In this document: in pieces, positions 36,916 through 45,558 of the stretch | How the letters are laid out: each line of letters begins with the position of its first letter | Position numbering within the stretch: the first letter of the stretch is position 1 | Origin: Eubacterium sp. 14-2 | Lineage (GTDB): Bacteria > Bacillota > Clostridia > Lachnospirales > Lachnospiraceae | Reading direction: 5' to 3' | Length of the DNA: 64,000 nucleotides | Assembly: GCF_000403845.2 (NCBI RefSeq) | Contig: NZ_KE159567.1 | Location: 1,496,911 to 1,560,910, forward strand | The notes under the pieces: generated by a model | Seen by the model: only the letters and a program-made list of their open reading frames with translations | What the model was told of the DNA's origin: nothing | Database searches by the model: none | Made by a program: the position numbers and the translations under genes

Positions 36916-39300
36916 ATGACATGGCCTTTTGAAAATGATACCAGCGGCATAGTAAAGCGCATATCAAATCGCAGTATATCGGCAAATCGAAAAAGAAATA
37001 TCTTTATTGTTTTGACGATTGCACTTGCCAGCGCATTATTATCTGCTATTGTCCTCTATGGTTTTGGGGTTATGCAGGAAACGCAGAACCACAACCAAAA
37101 AACAGCACAGATTATGTATCATGCGATTTCTGAACAGCAGGGACAGGAACTATACCCGCAGGAAGAAATTGCGTGGGTTGGGGAATTTTTTAACGCATTT
37201 TCTGAACAGATAAATCATTCAACCGTTAATTTTACTTATGCAAACGCGGATATGTTGAAATCGCAGGGTATGCCCTATTCGGGAGATTTGCCAGCTTCGG
37301 AAAATGAAATTGTAGTACAAGAATCCTTTTTAGATAGTTTGGGCTATTCAAATGAATTGGGGCAGACAATCCAAATCTCCTTTTCTGACGGCACTACCCA
37401 TGACTTCAAATTGACCGGAATCTTAAATGTGAAAACTGGCGATATTGGACGCTATACAGCTATCATATCGAAAGAATTGGTAAGACAGCAGTATGGCGAC
37501 GTAGACATGATTGATTATTATATTGGGCTGAAAGACGCTCAAAATATGAGCGAAGAAGAAGCCACCAGCTATGCAAACACTCTGGCACAGCAATTAAACA
37601 TTCTCGATGATAATGTTATCGTCCGTTCCACATATTTTAACTTAAAGGACGAAAATCGCGGAAGCGATATGCTGTTCTATCTTTTGATTGGCTTTATCAC
37701 TTTCATTGGTTCCGGCATTGTGATCTATTCCATTTTTTATATTTCAGTAGCAAGCAGTATTCGTAACTATGGACAGCTTCGTACAATCGGAACAACAAAG
37801 CGACAGATCAAAAAGATGGTTTACTGCGAGGGAAAATTGCTTGCTGCCATTGCTATTCCGATTGGTTTGATGGTTGGAAATGCGATTGGGTACTTTTTGG
37901 TTCCTGCCGGTTGGTACTGGCTGACTACTTTATATGTGACGGTTGGGGTTGGCCTTTTTGCTTTTATGATTGTGATGATTGCCATTCGCACTCCTGTAAA
38001 AAGAGCTGCGGCAGTATCTCCGCTGGAAGCATTGCGATATTCCGATTATCAAGGGAAGATGAAAGAAAGTTCCGTGCTGCACCGCAAGATAACGCCTGCT
38101 TCACTTGCTAAAATGAATCTGTCCAGACAAAAGGCAAAATCCACTTTGACAATACTTTCTCTTTCACTCGGCGGAGTATTGATTGTATTGATTTCGACAA
38201 TGTTAGTTTCCTATGATGGCGTTGCAGAGGCGCGGGGCAGGGATTTCCCTGTCGGTGAATTTAATATTCAGCTCAATGCAAATCAATCGTGGGACACCGC
38301 CGATATTTCTTTGCCTGGATTACAGCAAAAGAATTTGCTAAGTGCAAATTTTGTAAATGCAGTAGAATCTATTGATGGCGTTACAGGAATCAAACGCTGG
38401 TATTACACGGACGCAGAATATCGTGTAAATGGCAATTCTGGAAAATGGATTCAAGGCTTTTGCCAAGATGAGCAGCAAAATTTGGAGAAAGAGCGAATTA
38501 CGGGAACGATTGATTATGATGAACTGGTTGCAGGCAATGGAATTATTTTGCTTCAAGAGCGTGCCAATTTTTATGATATAGAGGCCGCGTTGGGCGATAC
38601 CGTCGGAGTGAACTATGAAACCGAATCTGGACAAATTCGCACAAAGACCTATACAGTTATGGGCATTGTAAACGGCTATCCTTACTCCGGCTTCTCAAAA
38701 TGCTTTGCGCTCCCGGAGCAGCTTATGAATGAAGCGGTCGGGATAGATTGCACAGGCACAATTTCCGTAATTACCGACATGGAAAAATTCGATTTGGTTG
38801 AGGCTGCATTATATCAACTGATAGACGGAAATAGCGATTTGGTTATGGAAACCATAAAAGAAAGTATTACTTATTATAGCGGGCTTCAACAGCTTTCTTT
38901 CGGGGTGTTGCTGATCGTGGCTGTTATTGTTGTGTGCTTTTCCTTAATTAACCTTGTCAATACGACAATCACGAACTTTCTGTCCCGGAGACAGGAAATC
39001 GGAATGTTACAGGCGATTGGTTTGAGTAAAAAACAGCTTATCAAAATGCTGAGTTATGAGGGGGTGATTTATTCAGTTTTTGCCACGCTTGTAACATTGA
39101 CTTTGGGAACTGGACTTGGCTTCCTATCCGTACAGGTAGTTGTGAAAACGATGAATCCATACTTTTCTTATTCATTTCCGTGGCTGATCGTATTGATATA
39201 TTTAGCGATCCTGCTGATTGTGCAGTTTATCTTGATTTCTTATACAACTGGAAACTTGAAAAAGCAATCTCTTGTTGAGCAAATCAGAGCAATGGAATAA
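36916..39300 (+). CDS. ABC transporter permease with FtsX domains
   Basis: 794 aa. One transmembrane helix near residue 35 precedes a large extracytoplasmic region. A first FtsX domain (three helices) lies near 245-365, a helix at ~405 begins a second large outer region, and a final FtsX domain sits near 655-780. This matches the two-FtsX permease type that works with MacB/BceA-like ATPases. The ribosome site is AAGGAGG. The gene is intact even though the sensor kinase upstream is broken. Confidence 0.9.
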   Translation: MTWPFENDTSGIVKRISNRSISANRKRNIFIVLTIALASALLSAIVLYGFGVMQETQNHNQKTAQIMYHAISEQQGQELYPQEEIAWVGEFFNAFSEQINHSTVNFTYANADMLKSQGMPYSGDLPASENEIVVQESFLDSLGYSNELGQTIQISFSDGTTHDFKLTGILNVKTGDIGRYTAIISKELVRQQYGDVDMIDYYIGLKDAQNMSEEEATSYANTLAQQLNILDDNVIVRSTYFNLKDENRGSDMLFYLLIGFITFIGSGIVIYSIFYISVASSIRNYGQLRTIGTTKRQIKKMVYCEGKLLAAIAIPIGLMVGNAIGYFLVPAGWYWLTTLYVTVGVGLFAFMIVMIAIRTPVKRAAAVSPLEALRYSDYQGKMKESSVLHRKITPASLAKMNLSRQKAKSTLTILSLSLGGVLIVLISTMLVSYDGVAEARGRDFPVGEFNIQLNANQSWDTADISLPGLQQKNLLSANFVNAVESIDGVTGIKRWYYTDAEYRVNGNSGKWIQGFCQDEQQNLEKERITGTIDYDELVAGNGIILLQERANFYDIEAALGDTVGVNYETESGQIRTKTYTVMGIVNGYPYSGFSKCFALPEQLMNEAVGIDCTGTISVITDMEKFDLVEAALYQLIDGNSDLVMETIKESITYYSGLQQLSFGVLLIVAVIVVCFSLINLVNTTITNFLSRRQEIGMLQAIGLSKKQLIKMLSYEGVIYSVFATLVTLTLGTGLGFLSVQVVVKTMNPYFSYSFPWLIVLIYLAILLIVQFILISYTTGNLKKQSLVEQIRAME

Positions 39301-39312
39301 TTGTATGGAATC

Positions 39313-39343
39313 GGCGGGGTGGCGTGTGCTACCCCGCCTTTTT
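39313..39343 (+). terminator. Terminator of the ABC transporter operon
   Basis: GGCGGGGT (39313-39320) and ACCCCGCC (39331-39338) followed by TTTTT, 12 bases after the permease stop. Confidence 0.9.
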
Positions 39344-39352
39344 CACCATTTC

Positions 39353-39712
39353 TCAAAGGAATTTTTGAAATGTCCGCGCTTTGTAACAATTCAGCCTATT
39401 TTTCTGTCGAACCATGAAATACCTCGGACATTTTTGTGACATTTTGGATTTGCAGGAAACTTGAAACGGTCTCGGATTATCCTCCACCATGATCCGTTGA
39501 TTTCCGATAAGGAGTTCCGCATGATAGATATATTCTTTCTGTTCTTCTGACAGTTCTCTATGAAAATCTTCCCATTTTGCATCGCTGTACCGAAGCAGGC
39601 AGTTGATTTCTGCTTCGAATGCTTTTTGGTAAAGATATATTGCTTCTTCACATTTCCCATCAGACCACAAATAAGTTTTCATAAAATTGAAATTCGGTGT
39701 AATAATTGCCAT
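39353..39712 (-). pseudogene. VOC/PhnB-like protein, 3' end replaced by element DNA
   Basis: Starts MAIITPNFNF with a PhnB-type glyoxalase-fold N-terminus (GKCEEAIYLYQKAF, then ELLIGNQRIMVEDN). After about 80 residues the family sequence ends. The frame then runs into the reverse complement of the regulator-box region at 39362-39446 before a stop at 39353. The second half of the domain, which carries part of the active site, is missing. The ribosome site AGGGGCGG sits in the 3' arm of the upstream hydrolase terminator. Function, if any, is lost. Confidence 0.75.
39362..39446 (+). promoter_or_regulatory. Orphan copy of the regulator-box region
   Basis: Aligns without length change to 36102-36182: it starts GAAATGTCCGCG, includes TTTGTAACAATTC, and has GACATTT at 39427-39433 and 39438-39444. 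The -10 position reads TGCAGG, so the promoter is dead. No gene follows on the + strand, which suggests that another controlled gene was lost at this edge of the element. Confidence 0.75.
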
Positions 39713-39715
39713 GCA

Positions 39716-39751
39716 AAAACCGCCCCTCATTCTGCAAAAACGGGGCGGTTT
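39716..39751 (-). terminator. Terminator of the TetR/MFS/hydrolase operon overlapping the VOC gene ribosome site
   Basis: On the - strand AAACCGCCCC and GGGGCGGTTT pair around a ~15-base loop and end in TTTTT, 14 bases after the hydrolase stop. The second arm contains the GGGGCGG that would serve as ribosome site for the VOC-like gene. Confidence 0.75.
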
Positions 39752-39764
39752 GTTCTGCTTTGTC

Positions 39765-40751
39765 CTATGATAAGATTTTTTGCCAATAGGATTCTAATAT
39801 TTTATTATCGGAATTGAAGATTTCGTGTTTACTCCCTTTTACCCGGATAAGCTTTGCGTCTATATTTTTCCTCCTGCATAATTTCTTCGCAAATCGTTCC
39901 TGTTCCTTTTTGGAAACATATGTCTCGTATTCTGCCTGAAAAATCCGGGTAGGACAGGAAATCTGGCGCCACGCTTTCTTTTGGAGAGCATGGTTTAACC
40001 GATGCGTCTGCCAAAGCCATCCATAGGAGGCTGCGTTCATCTGAAATAAGGGCTCTTTGTTGCGTTTATCCTGATAATATAGGAATCGACATTCGGAAGC
40101 AGACGCACTGTCGGCATATTGTTCCATTCCGTCATAGGGATGGTTTCCCGGCAGATAGTGTTCTTCCCTGCCTGATATGCAGAAAGTCTTTGCAGCAAGA
40201 TATGCCAGCGGCCAGGGAATGGGGGCGCTGTTTGGGCGTATCATGGGGGAAGAGAGGATCAGCCTCGAATAGATCCGGGGCTTTTGTGCCGCTGCACAGG
40301 CTGCAATCCCACCGCCCATAGAATGGCCATACAGGCATATGGGAAGCTCCGGGAATTCCTGTGCCGCAAGGCGGCTTACAAACAGCAGGTCATCTACATA
40401 TCTTTGATAATCATCAATATGTACCAGAGAGAGATCCCCGGTATCCTTGCACAGCCTGTAGCTGCGGCCGTGTCCGCAGTGTTCCGGCAGGAAGACATGG
40501 TATCCCCCGCGAAGAAAATAATAGATATTTTCCAGATGCTTGTCGACCGTTTCCGTATAGCCGTGGGACAGGATGACAATGCCCTGAGGCTGGTCTGCAA
40601 GGCAGCGCAGATAGAAGATCTTTTTTCCTTTTTCCCGCTCACAGTATCTTTCAGTTTTCCTCTCTGCAAGATAAGGCAGAACGGATGACTCCATTATTTC
40701 TGCATATCCTTCTGCAGGTATGATCAGATTGTGAATTGTTCTTCTATCCAT
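39765..40751 (-). CDS. Alpha/beta hydrolase (serine aminopeptidase S33 / lysophospholipase type)
   Basis: 328 aa. The nucleophile elbow is LYGHSMGGGIA near residue 142, preceded by the oxyanion region ILSHGYTE near residue 60. A late Asp/Glu region and the catalytic His (KGSKHEIF near 312) complete the triad. No signal peptide. It is the last gene of a - strand operon with TetR and a GPH transporter, so it may act on an imported compound; the substrate is unknown. A degraded relative of its middle part lies at 42970-43149. Confidence 0.87.
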   Translation of the reverse strand: MDRRTIHNLIIPAEGYAEIMESSVLPYLAERKTERYCEREKGKKIFYLRCLADQPQGIVILSHGYTETVDKHLENIYYFLRGGYHVFLPEHCGHGRSYRLCKDTGDLSLVHIDDYQRYVDDLLFVSRLAAQEFPELPICLYGHSMGGGIAACAAAQKPRIYSRLILSSPMIRPNSAPIPWPLAYLAAKTFCISGREEHYLPGNHPYDGMEQYADSASASECRFLYYQDKRNKEPLFQMNAASYGWLWQTHRLNHALQKKAWRQISCPTRIFQAEYETYVSKKEQERFAKKLCRRKNIDAKLIRVKGSKHEIFNSDNKILESYWQKILS

Positions 40752-40834
40752 GTAAGGGTTCTCCTTTCATTTCCATGACGGGACATGGCGGCCCATAACA
40801 GGTTACAGCAGCCATGTCCATGTATGGCAAGTTC

Positions 40835-42184
40835 CTACTGTATATCCCGGATGATTTTGTGTTCGTCATAAAACAGGAAGATAATCCCGCCTAAAAAGCA
40901 GAAGCATGCCGCCGAAAACGCTGCAATGCGGTAACCCGTTCCCGAGGAATCCCCAACCGTGGAGACCGCTGTAAACAGGAGCATGGAGAGACTCTGGCCC
41001 AGCTTAAAGGCAAAAGTCCTTGCAGCATAGAACATCCCCTCCCGGTTGCTTCCGGTGTGCTTTGCATCGCTCTGGGCAATATCGGCAACCACTGCCTGGG
41101 GAAGTATCCCAAAGACCGCCATAGGCAGGGAAGCCGTAACCATAAGGATCAGACCCTGTACATTTGCAGAGATCACAGAGATCCTTCCAAGGAAGCCGGT
41201 ATAGAGATAAGAGAACGAAAAGATCACGAAGGCTGTCAATATCAGCTTTTTCTTGCCAAGTTTCGGCGCCAGCTTATTGATCGGAATATAAAATACCAGT
41301 GACAAAGCAGTCATACCGACAAAATAAAGTGTGGTCATTGTTTCCGGAAGTTTCAGCAGGCTGGTGACGAAGAATGGAAGACCTGTCTGGAACATCGTAA
41401 TGGCGATCCAGTACAAGATGTCCGACCCAACGAATTTCAGGAATTCCCGATTTCGGAATGTGGAAGCGAGGGAGGAAAACGCGGTATCCTGCGAGGGGAC
41501 AGTATCCACATATTCTTTTTCACGGATCGACCAGACCGGCACCTGCATACAGAAAAATGCGACGACAGCCATAAGCGTGAACGTCGCGCGGATCGCGCCT
41601 ACACGTCCCAATACCGGGATGAAAGCTCCCCAGATTACCGGTGCCAGATAGGCAACTGCGGTTCCGGCAATAAAAGTAAAGGAAATGACTGTGGAAATAT
41701 TCAGGCGTTCCTGCTGGTTGTGACCTAATTCCGGAATCAGGGCATTATAGGGCGTACAGTAAGCAGTGATTGACAGATAGTATACCATTACCATCGCGAA
41801 CAGGAAAACGGCATTGATCCAGCTGTTCTGATTGACCGGAGACCAGAATATAAGCACGGTAGACAGAGAAAGAGGCAGGGCGGCCCATTTTAAAAACGGG
41901 ATACGTCGGCCAGTTTCAGAGGTACAGCGGTCTGACAGGGAGGCGATTAAGGGATCTGTGAATGCGTCAAAAAGCCGTCCAAAAGCAGTAATTCCGCCGA
42001 TGACCGTAAAGATTCCGAGAATAACCAGTCCCTGGGGAATAAACAGTGCCTGCCCCTGTGCGACAGAGGCTTCATCCGGCTGATAGAAGTATACGAGCCA
42101 GTTAGAAATCAGACCTGACAATAAGGACCATCCGAACTGCCCGGTCGCAAATAACCATATTTTACCTGTAGATAGTGATTTCAT
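40835..42184 (-). CDS. MFS transporter, GPH (glycoside-pentoside-hexuronide:cation symporter) type
   Basis: 449 aa with about twelve hydrophobic segments. GPH-family features are present: the ITAFGRLFDAFTDPLIASLSD segment near residue 65, an ISITAYCTPYNALIPELG-like segment near 140 and the TGSNREGMFYAARTF segment near 380. The start is the ATG six bases after GAGGAGG; the in-frame ATG directly abutting that site was rejected. Imports a sugar-like or related solute with a cation; the exact substrate is unknown. It is co-transcribed with the TetR gene upstream. Confidence 0.88.
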   Translation of the reverse strand: MKSLSTGKIWLFATGQFGWSLLSGLISNWLVYFYQPDEASVAQGQALFIPQGLVILGIFTVIGGITAFGRLFDAFTDPLIASLSDRCTSETGRRIPFLKWAALPLSLSTVLIFWSPVNQNSWINAVFLFAMVMVYYLSITAYCTPYNALIPELGHNQQERLNISTVISFTFIAGTAVAYLAPVIWGAFIPVLGRVGAIRATFTLMAVVAFFCMQVPVWSIREKEYVDTVPSQDTAFSSLASTFRNREFLKFVGSDILYWIAITMFQTGLPFFVTSLLKLPETMTTLYFVGMTALSLVFYIPINKLAPKLGKKKLILTAFVIFSFSYLYTGFLGRISVISANVQGLILMVTASLPMAVFGILPQAVVADIAQSDAKHTGSNREGMFYAARTFAFKLGQSLSMLLFTAVSTVGDSSGTGYRIAAFSAACFCFLGGIIFLFYDEHKIIRDIQ

Positions 42185-42215
42185 ATGCATCCTCCTCGTT
42201 GCTGTTTCTTTTCTG

Positions 42216-42881
42216 TTATGATCTTTTTGATTCTTTACTGCTGAGTCCGTTAAGGAGAAGATCGCCTGCAATCTCTACCTGTAAGGCCAGACCGACTCGT
42301 TCATCTGATGAAAGGATGTGTCCATTGCAGGCCAGTTTCTGCATCAGACTTAGAAGTGTGTGTGTTACGGAAAAGTATACTTCATCTATGGTATATGAAA
42401 AGGACAGGCTTCCGTCCTTAAGGCCTTTTTCCAGAGCATTTGTCATATAAGGTTTCAGATTCAGGATATATTCTTCATATTCTTCCAGCCGTTCCTTTGA
42501 AATATGGTATCTTTGGACAAAGATATCGAATTCCTGGAGAAATTTTAGAAACAGGAATTCTTCTTGGAAAATCTTTTTAAAGATCTGGAAAATATATTTT
42601 ATCTGCCGGATGCCATTCAGCTTTTGATATGCTTCCTGGGACAGGGAATCCAGATATTTTCCGGCGATCATCTGCCAGTAGGCAATTCCTGCCGAGATCG
42701 CAAGCTCTGCTTTGGTTTCAAAATAACGGTAGATTGTGGCAGGGCCGACGCCGGCTGCTTTGGCAATCTCCTCCACCGATGTATCTTCAATCCCTTTTTC
42801 ACAGAATAGTTTCAGGGCAGTATGGAGTATCTGCTGTGTACGTTGCTCCATCTGCTGTTTTCGAATCCTGGATTCGCTCAT
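42216..42881 (-). CDS. TetR/AcrR family regulator
   Basis: 221 aa. The N-terminal helix-turn-helix reads TSVEEIAKAAGVGPATIYRYF (within residues ~35-55) and the C-terminal part is an all-helical ligand domain. The start is the ATG nine bases after AGGAG. It is first in its operon, and a perfect palindrome covers its -10 box, so it very probably represses itself together with the transporter and hydrolase. Confidence 0.92.
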   Translation of the reverse strand: MSESRIRKQQMEQRTQQILHTALKLFCEKGIEDTSVEEIAKAAGVGPATIYRYFETKAELAISAGIAYWQMIAGKYLDSLSQEAYQKLNGIRQIKYIFQIFKKIFQEEFLFLKFLQEFDIFVQRYHISKERLEEYEEYILNLKPYMTNALEKGLKDGSLSFSYTIDEVYFSVTHTLLSLMQKLACNGHILSSDERVGLALQVEIAGDLLLNGLSSKESKRS

Positions 42882-42910
42882 AAGGAACATCTCCTGTCTT
42901 TTCTATTTTA

Positions 42911-42947
42911 TGATAGTAATACTATCACTTTTTGGGGATAATGTCAA
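42911..42947 (-). promoter_or_regulatory. TetR promoter with overlapping operator palindrome
   Basis: On the - strand, -35 TTGACA (42942-42947) and -10 TAGTAT (42919-42924) are 17 bases apart. The perfect palindrome TGATAGTA, A, TACTATCA (42911-42927) covers the -10 box, as expected for a TetR operator. Confidence 0.85.
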
Positions 42948-42969
42948 TATTTACATCTTTTTTGCCATG

Positions 42970-43149
42970 TATCTGGAATAAAGGCACTTTGTTGTGTTTG
43001 TCCTGGTAATAAAGGAATCTGCATTCGGAAGTGGATGCATTTCGGCATATTACTCCATTTTGTCATAGAGACGGTTTCCTGGCAGATAGTGATTTTCTCT
43101 GTCGGCTATGCAGAAAGTCTTTGCAACAAGACATGCTAACGGCCAGGGG
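42970..43149 (-). pseudogene. Degenerate fragment of the alpha/beta hydrolase gene
   Basis: About 180 bases that align in order with 40037-40217, inside the hydrolase gene. Shared blocks include GCATTCGGAAG, TCGGCATATT and GCAGAAAGTCTTTGCA. Identity is roughly 80% by eye, without a usable reading frame. It is a remnant of a second, diverged hydrolase gene in the same orientation. The rest of the stretch to 43285 shows nothing else recognisable. Confidence 0.75.
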
Positions 43150-43289
43150 ACGTTCGCTTAGTGTGGAATGAAATGTTATTGTTCAAGTGTTGAGAAAAGT
43201 TACCTTGTTTAATTGCTTTTTCCATATCTGCATGATAACATGTATATCAAATTAACAGAAAACATCCCGATAAGAGGAAAGAGAGATGA

Positions 43290-44499
43290 ATGAACAGTTA
43301 TGTGCCTGTATAAGCAGTTATTGTAACTGGTCCTGTCACGAATGAAATACAGGAGATATTTGATTATATTACAAAAGAAACCCTGCAGGATCGGATTATA
43401 AATGTGATTGAAACTGCACAGGAGATATATGAAAAGGAATATCAATGCAGAAATAACAGCCTGTTTATATGGCAGAAGAACATTGCGTTTTATACGCAGT
43501 GGCTATTGGAAGGATTCTTGCCAAGAAAGGATGCATCTATTCCAATCCCGCACGGTGAAAAGGCGGAGAGTATCGTTACGCCGGATGACTGCTATGGTTA
43601 TGTCAAAAGCTATGGCGGTGTGCTGTTTCTGCACAAAGCGGAAGATAAAAGAGCCATTACTTTAAAGGATACTTATGTCAGGCCGGACTATGATATTACG
43701 GCTCGCAGTGCAATGAGATTATGAAAAAGCCAGTCTGATATTGAAAAGTTTCTGGTTGAGTTATCAGCGGATACGAAAAATCGTGTTATGGTGATAGAAG
43801 GTGATGCTGGGGCAGGAAAAAGCAGTTTGATTTCACATCTTGCTTTCAGTAATGAGAAGGCCCTGCTGGAAACCGGAAACGGCATATTTGGAGAATGCAC
43901 CATGTTTTGTGTTCGTTTGCGGAATCTGACGATGAGTAAAAGGTTTATAGAAATACCGGTTAAGAGTATTTTGGAAGAGATGGGATTTAGACATATAAAA
44001 TGTTTGTAGAAACGGCAGGAAAGTCGGTTTTATTCATAGAGGGGTTTGATGAATTGTGTATGATTGACGGGATGACGGATTATGCGGAGCAGGTTTTGAG
44101 TGAGAACATCAGAGGCTTCTCAGAACATCATATTATCATAATAACAAGGCCCCAATTTGTGGATGTATTAAAACTGAAAGTTTTCAGGAAAATATAAATG
44201 TATTGAAATGTATCGTGCAAATATACAGCCATATTTATGAACCATATGTTGTCAGTGGAAAGAAATGGCTGGAATGGTTTTTTAATGCGAGTTTGGAAAT
44301 GAATGATATGGAGGGGCGGCCGTTTTTGTTCAAGTCTGTTTTTGTTTTTATCAGGACGCCGGTAACAATATCGTCAGAGCAGGGTATTCCGGTTGCAGGA
44401 TATGCCAATTTCAATTTGTCTGAAATGAAAAAGGCAGATTTACGGTATGGGATGTTTACTCGAACTTCGCATTTGCACAGGCAAAATCTGGTGTTCTGA
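43290..44499 (+). pseudogene. NACHT-type STAND ATPase gene in several pieces
   Basis: The frame from 43290 (MNSYVPV) meets TAA at 43311, continues in frame, and meets TGA at 43722. It goes on through Walker A VIEGDAGAGKSSLISH near 43790. It shifts one base near 44000 into SVLFIEGFDELCMIDG, the NACHT-style Walker B, and IIIITRPQF (sensor 1). A second one-base shift near 44200 leads into an unassigned tail ending at 44499. NACHT ATPases serve as signalling or anti-phage switches in bacteria. Here the N-terminal ~140 residues match nothing I know, and the gene must be inactive. Confidence 0.75.
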
Positions 44500-44576
44500 A
44501 AAATTTGTGAAAATACTTTACGAAAGGTAATAATAGAGATATAATTATATCAAAAAAACGATATGAGGTGGTATGG

Positions 44577-44843
44577 ATGATTATAAAAGCATCAGCATCA
44601 TTAAGAAATGATTATACAACGATTTCCAATATGGCAAAAGAGACGAAAGAGCCAATATATATCACTAAAAATGGTGAGGGTGATCTGGTTCTCATGAGTA
44701 TAGAGGCTTTTGAAAGGCGGGAACAGATTTTACAGCTTCGTGCGAAGGTACTTCAGGCAGAACAGGAGCGGCTGGATGGAGCCGAGACAGTCAGCGTTTC
44801 AGAGGCGAGAAAGCGGTTAAGGGAGAGGGCAGATGGCATATAA
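44577..44843 (+). CDS. Phd/YefM-type antitoxin
   Basis: 88 aa with the Phd/YefM N-terminus (SASLRNDYTTISNMAKETKE) and the middle PIYITKNGEGDLVLMSIEAFE segment. A charged C-terminal half would wrap the toxin. ATG behind GAGGTGG; a GTG nine bases upstream is the alternative. The gene overlaps the toxin gene by 11 bases. It should bind both the toxin and its own promoter. Confidence 0.9.
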   Translation: MIIKASASLRNDYTTISNMAKETKEPIYITKNGEGDLVLMSIEAFERREQILQLRAKVLQAEQERLDGAETVSVSEARKRLRERADGI

Positions 44844-45138
44844 GGTTGAAATCCTTCCTGTTGCGTGGGAGGATTTAAAACGTATTGAGGATTGGTATCT
44901 GGTTCAGTTTGGTGTAGAAACAGCTTTGAAAATAAGTGACCATACATTGAACGTGATAGAACGTTTGGGGGAGTTTCCGGATTCAGGTTCTTTAACACCA
45001 GATGAATGGCTGAATCAGCAGGGATACAGAATGGTTATATGTGAAAAGCATGTTGCTATTTATAAGCAGATTGGTACAGTAGTTTATATTTACCATATCG
45101 CGGATACCCGGACAGATTATACGAAGTTGTTTTATTAG
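44833..45138 (+). CDS. RelE/ParE-type toxin
   Basis: 101 aa. Typical fold markers are the N-terminal YKVEILPVAWEDLKRIEDWY segment, the central GYRMVICEKHVAIYK strand and the C-terminal VVYIYHIADTRTDY. RelE-type toxins cut mRNA at the ribosome and ParE-type ones block gyrase; sequence alone does not decide. It pairs with the overlapping antitoxin and looks intact. Confidence 0.88.
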   Translation: MAYKVEILPVAWEDLKRIEDWYLVQFGVETALKISDHTLNVIERLGEFPDSGSLTPDEWLNQQGYRMVICEKHVAIYKQIGTVVYIYHIADTRTDYTKLFY

Positions 45139-45558
45139 TTTTGCAAATGCATTTCCAAATTATAGTTGTTAAAATATTAAAGTGATTGATGGACAGATTC
45201 GTTTAATGAAAAAATGATTATGGGGGCTATATATGGAAAAACAAAAGAGGTCATTAATTAGTGTGATTAAATTGTAAGAGGTGCATGATATATTAAATAA
45301 AAGACGATATAAGTATTTGCAAAATGGTTTGAAAATGTATAATATAAGCATGGCAACATTTTGGCAACAGAAAATCAGTAAGCCTAAATATAATGCATAA
45401 TTGAAGTATAAACCCGGCAATAAAGCATAAGGAATTAAACAAAATAGATTAAGAAGTAACCTGAACTTGCCGAATATGAGTATAGGAAGTATCAATCAAA
45501 AGTGGTTAAGAAAGCGGCAACTTTGAAAAGGATTGTGGAATATAAGACGGGAAACATT
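45139..45558. other. AT-rich intergenic stretch without a supported gene
   Basis: 420 bases of low GC. A 14-codon ORF at 45233 (MEKQKRSLISVIKL) is the only short frame with a G-rich stretch before it. I see no structured RNA or strong promoter; TTGCAA and TATAAT near 45317-45344 are 15 bases apart, a poor spacing. Confidence 0.4.

Larger units (their letters stand above)
27392..39446. mobile_element. Decayed composite mobilizable region
   Basis: The span contains two mobilization modules in opposite orientation, two Cys-rich accessory genes, an XRE regulator and a TCS/ABC transporter unit. The right limit is placed where the VOC-like reading frame at 39.7 kb loses its family sequence and runs into element DNA. 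The left limit is uncertain, between the YciI-like gene and mobC. No integrase, resolvase or type IV secretion gene was seen, so it would depend on a helper, and several of its genes are broken. Confidence 0.65.

Noticed and set aside
27392-39446. Complete integrative conjugative element
   Set aside because: No integrase, coupling protein, VirB4 or other secretion gene could be found; only mobilization, regulatory and transporter genes are present.
45233-45277. 14-codon ORF as a signalling peptide gene
   Set aside because: No leader, processing site or transporter context; an open frame of this length in AT-rich DNA is expected by chance.
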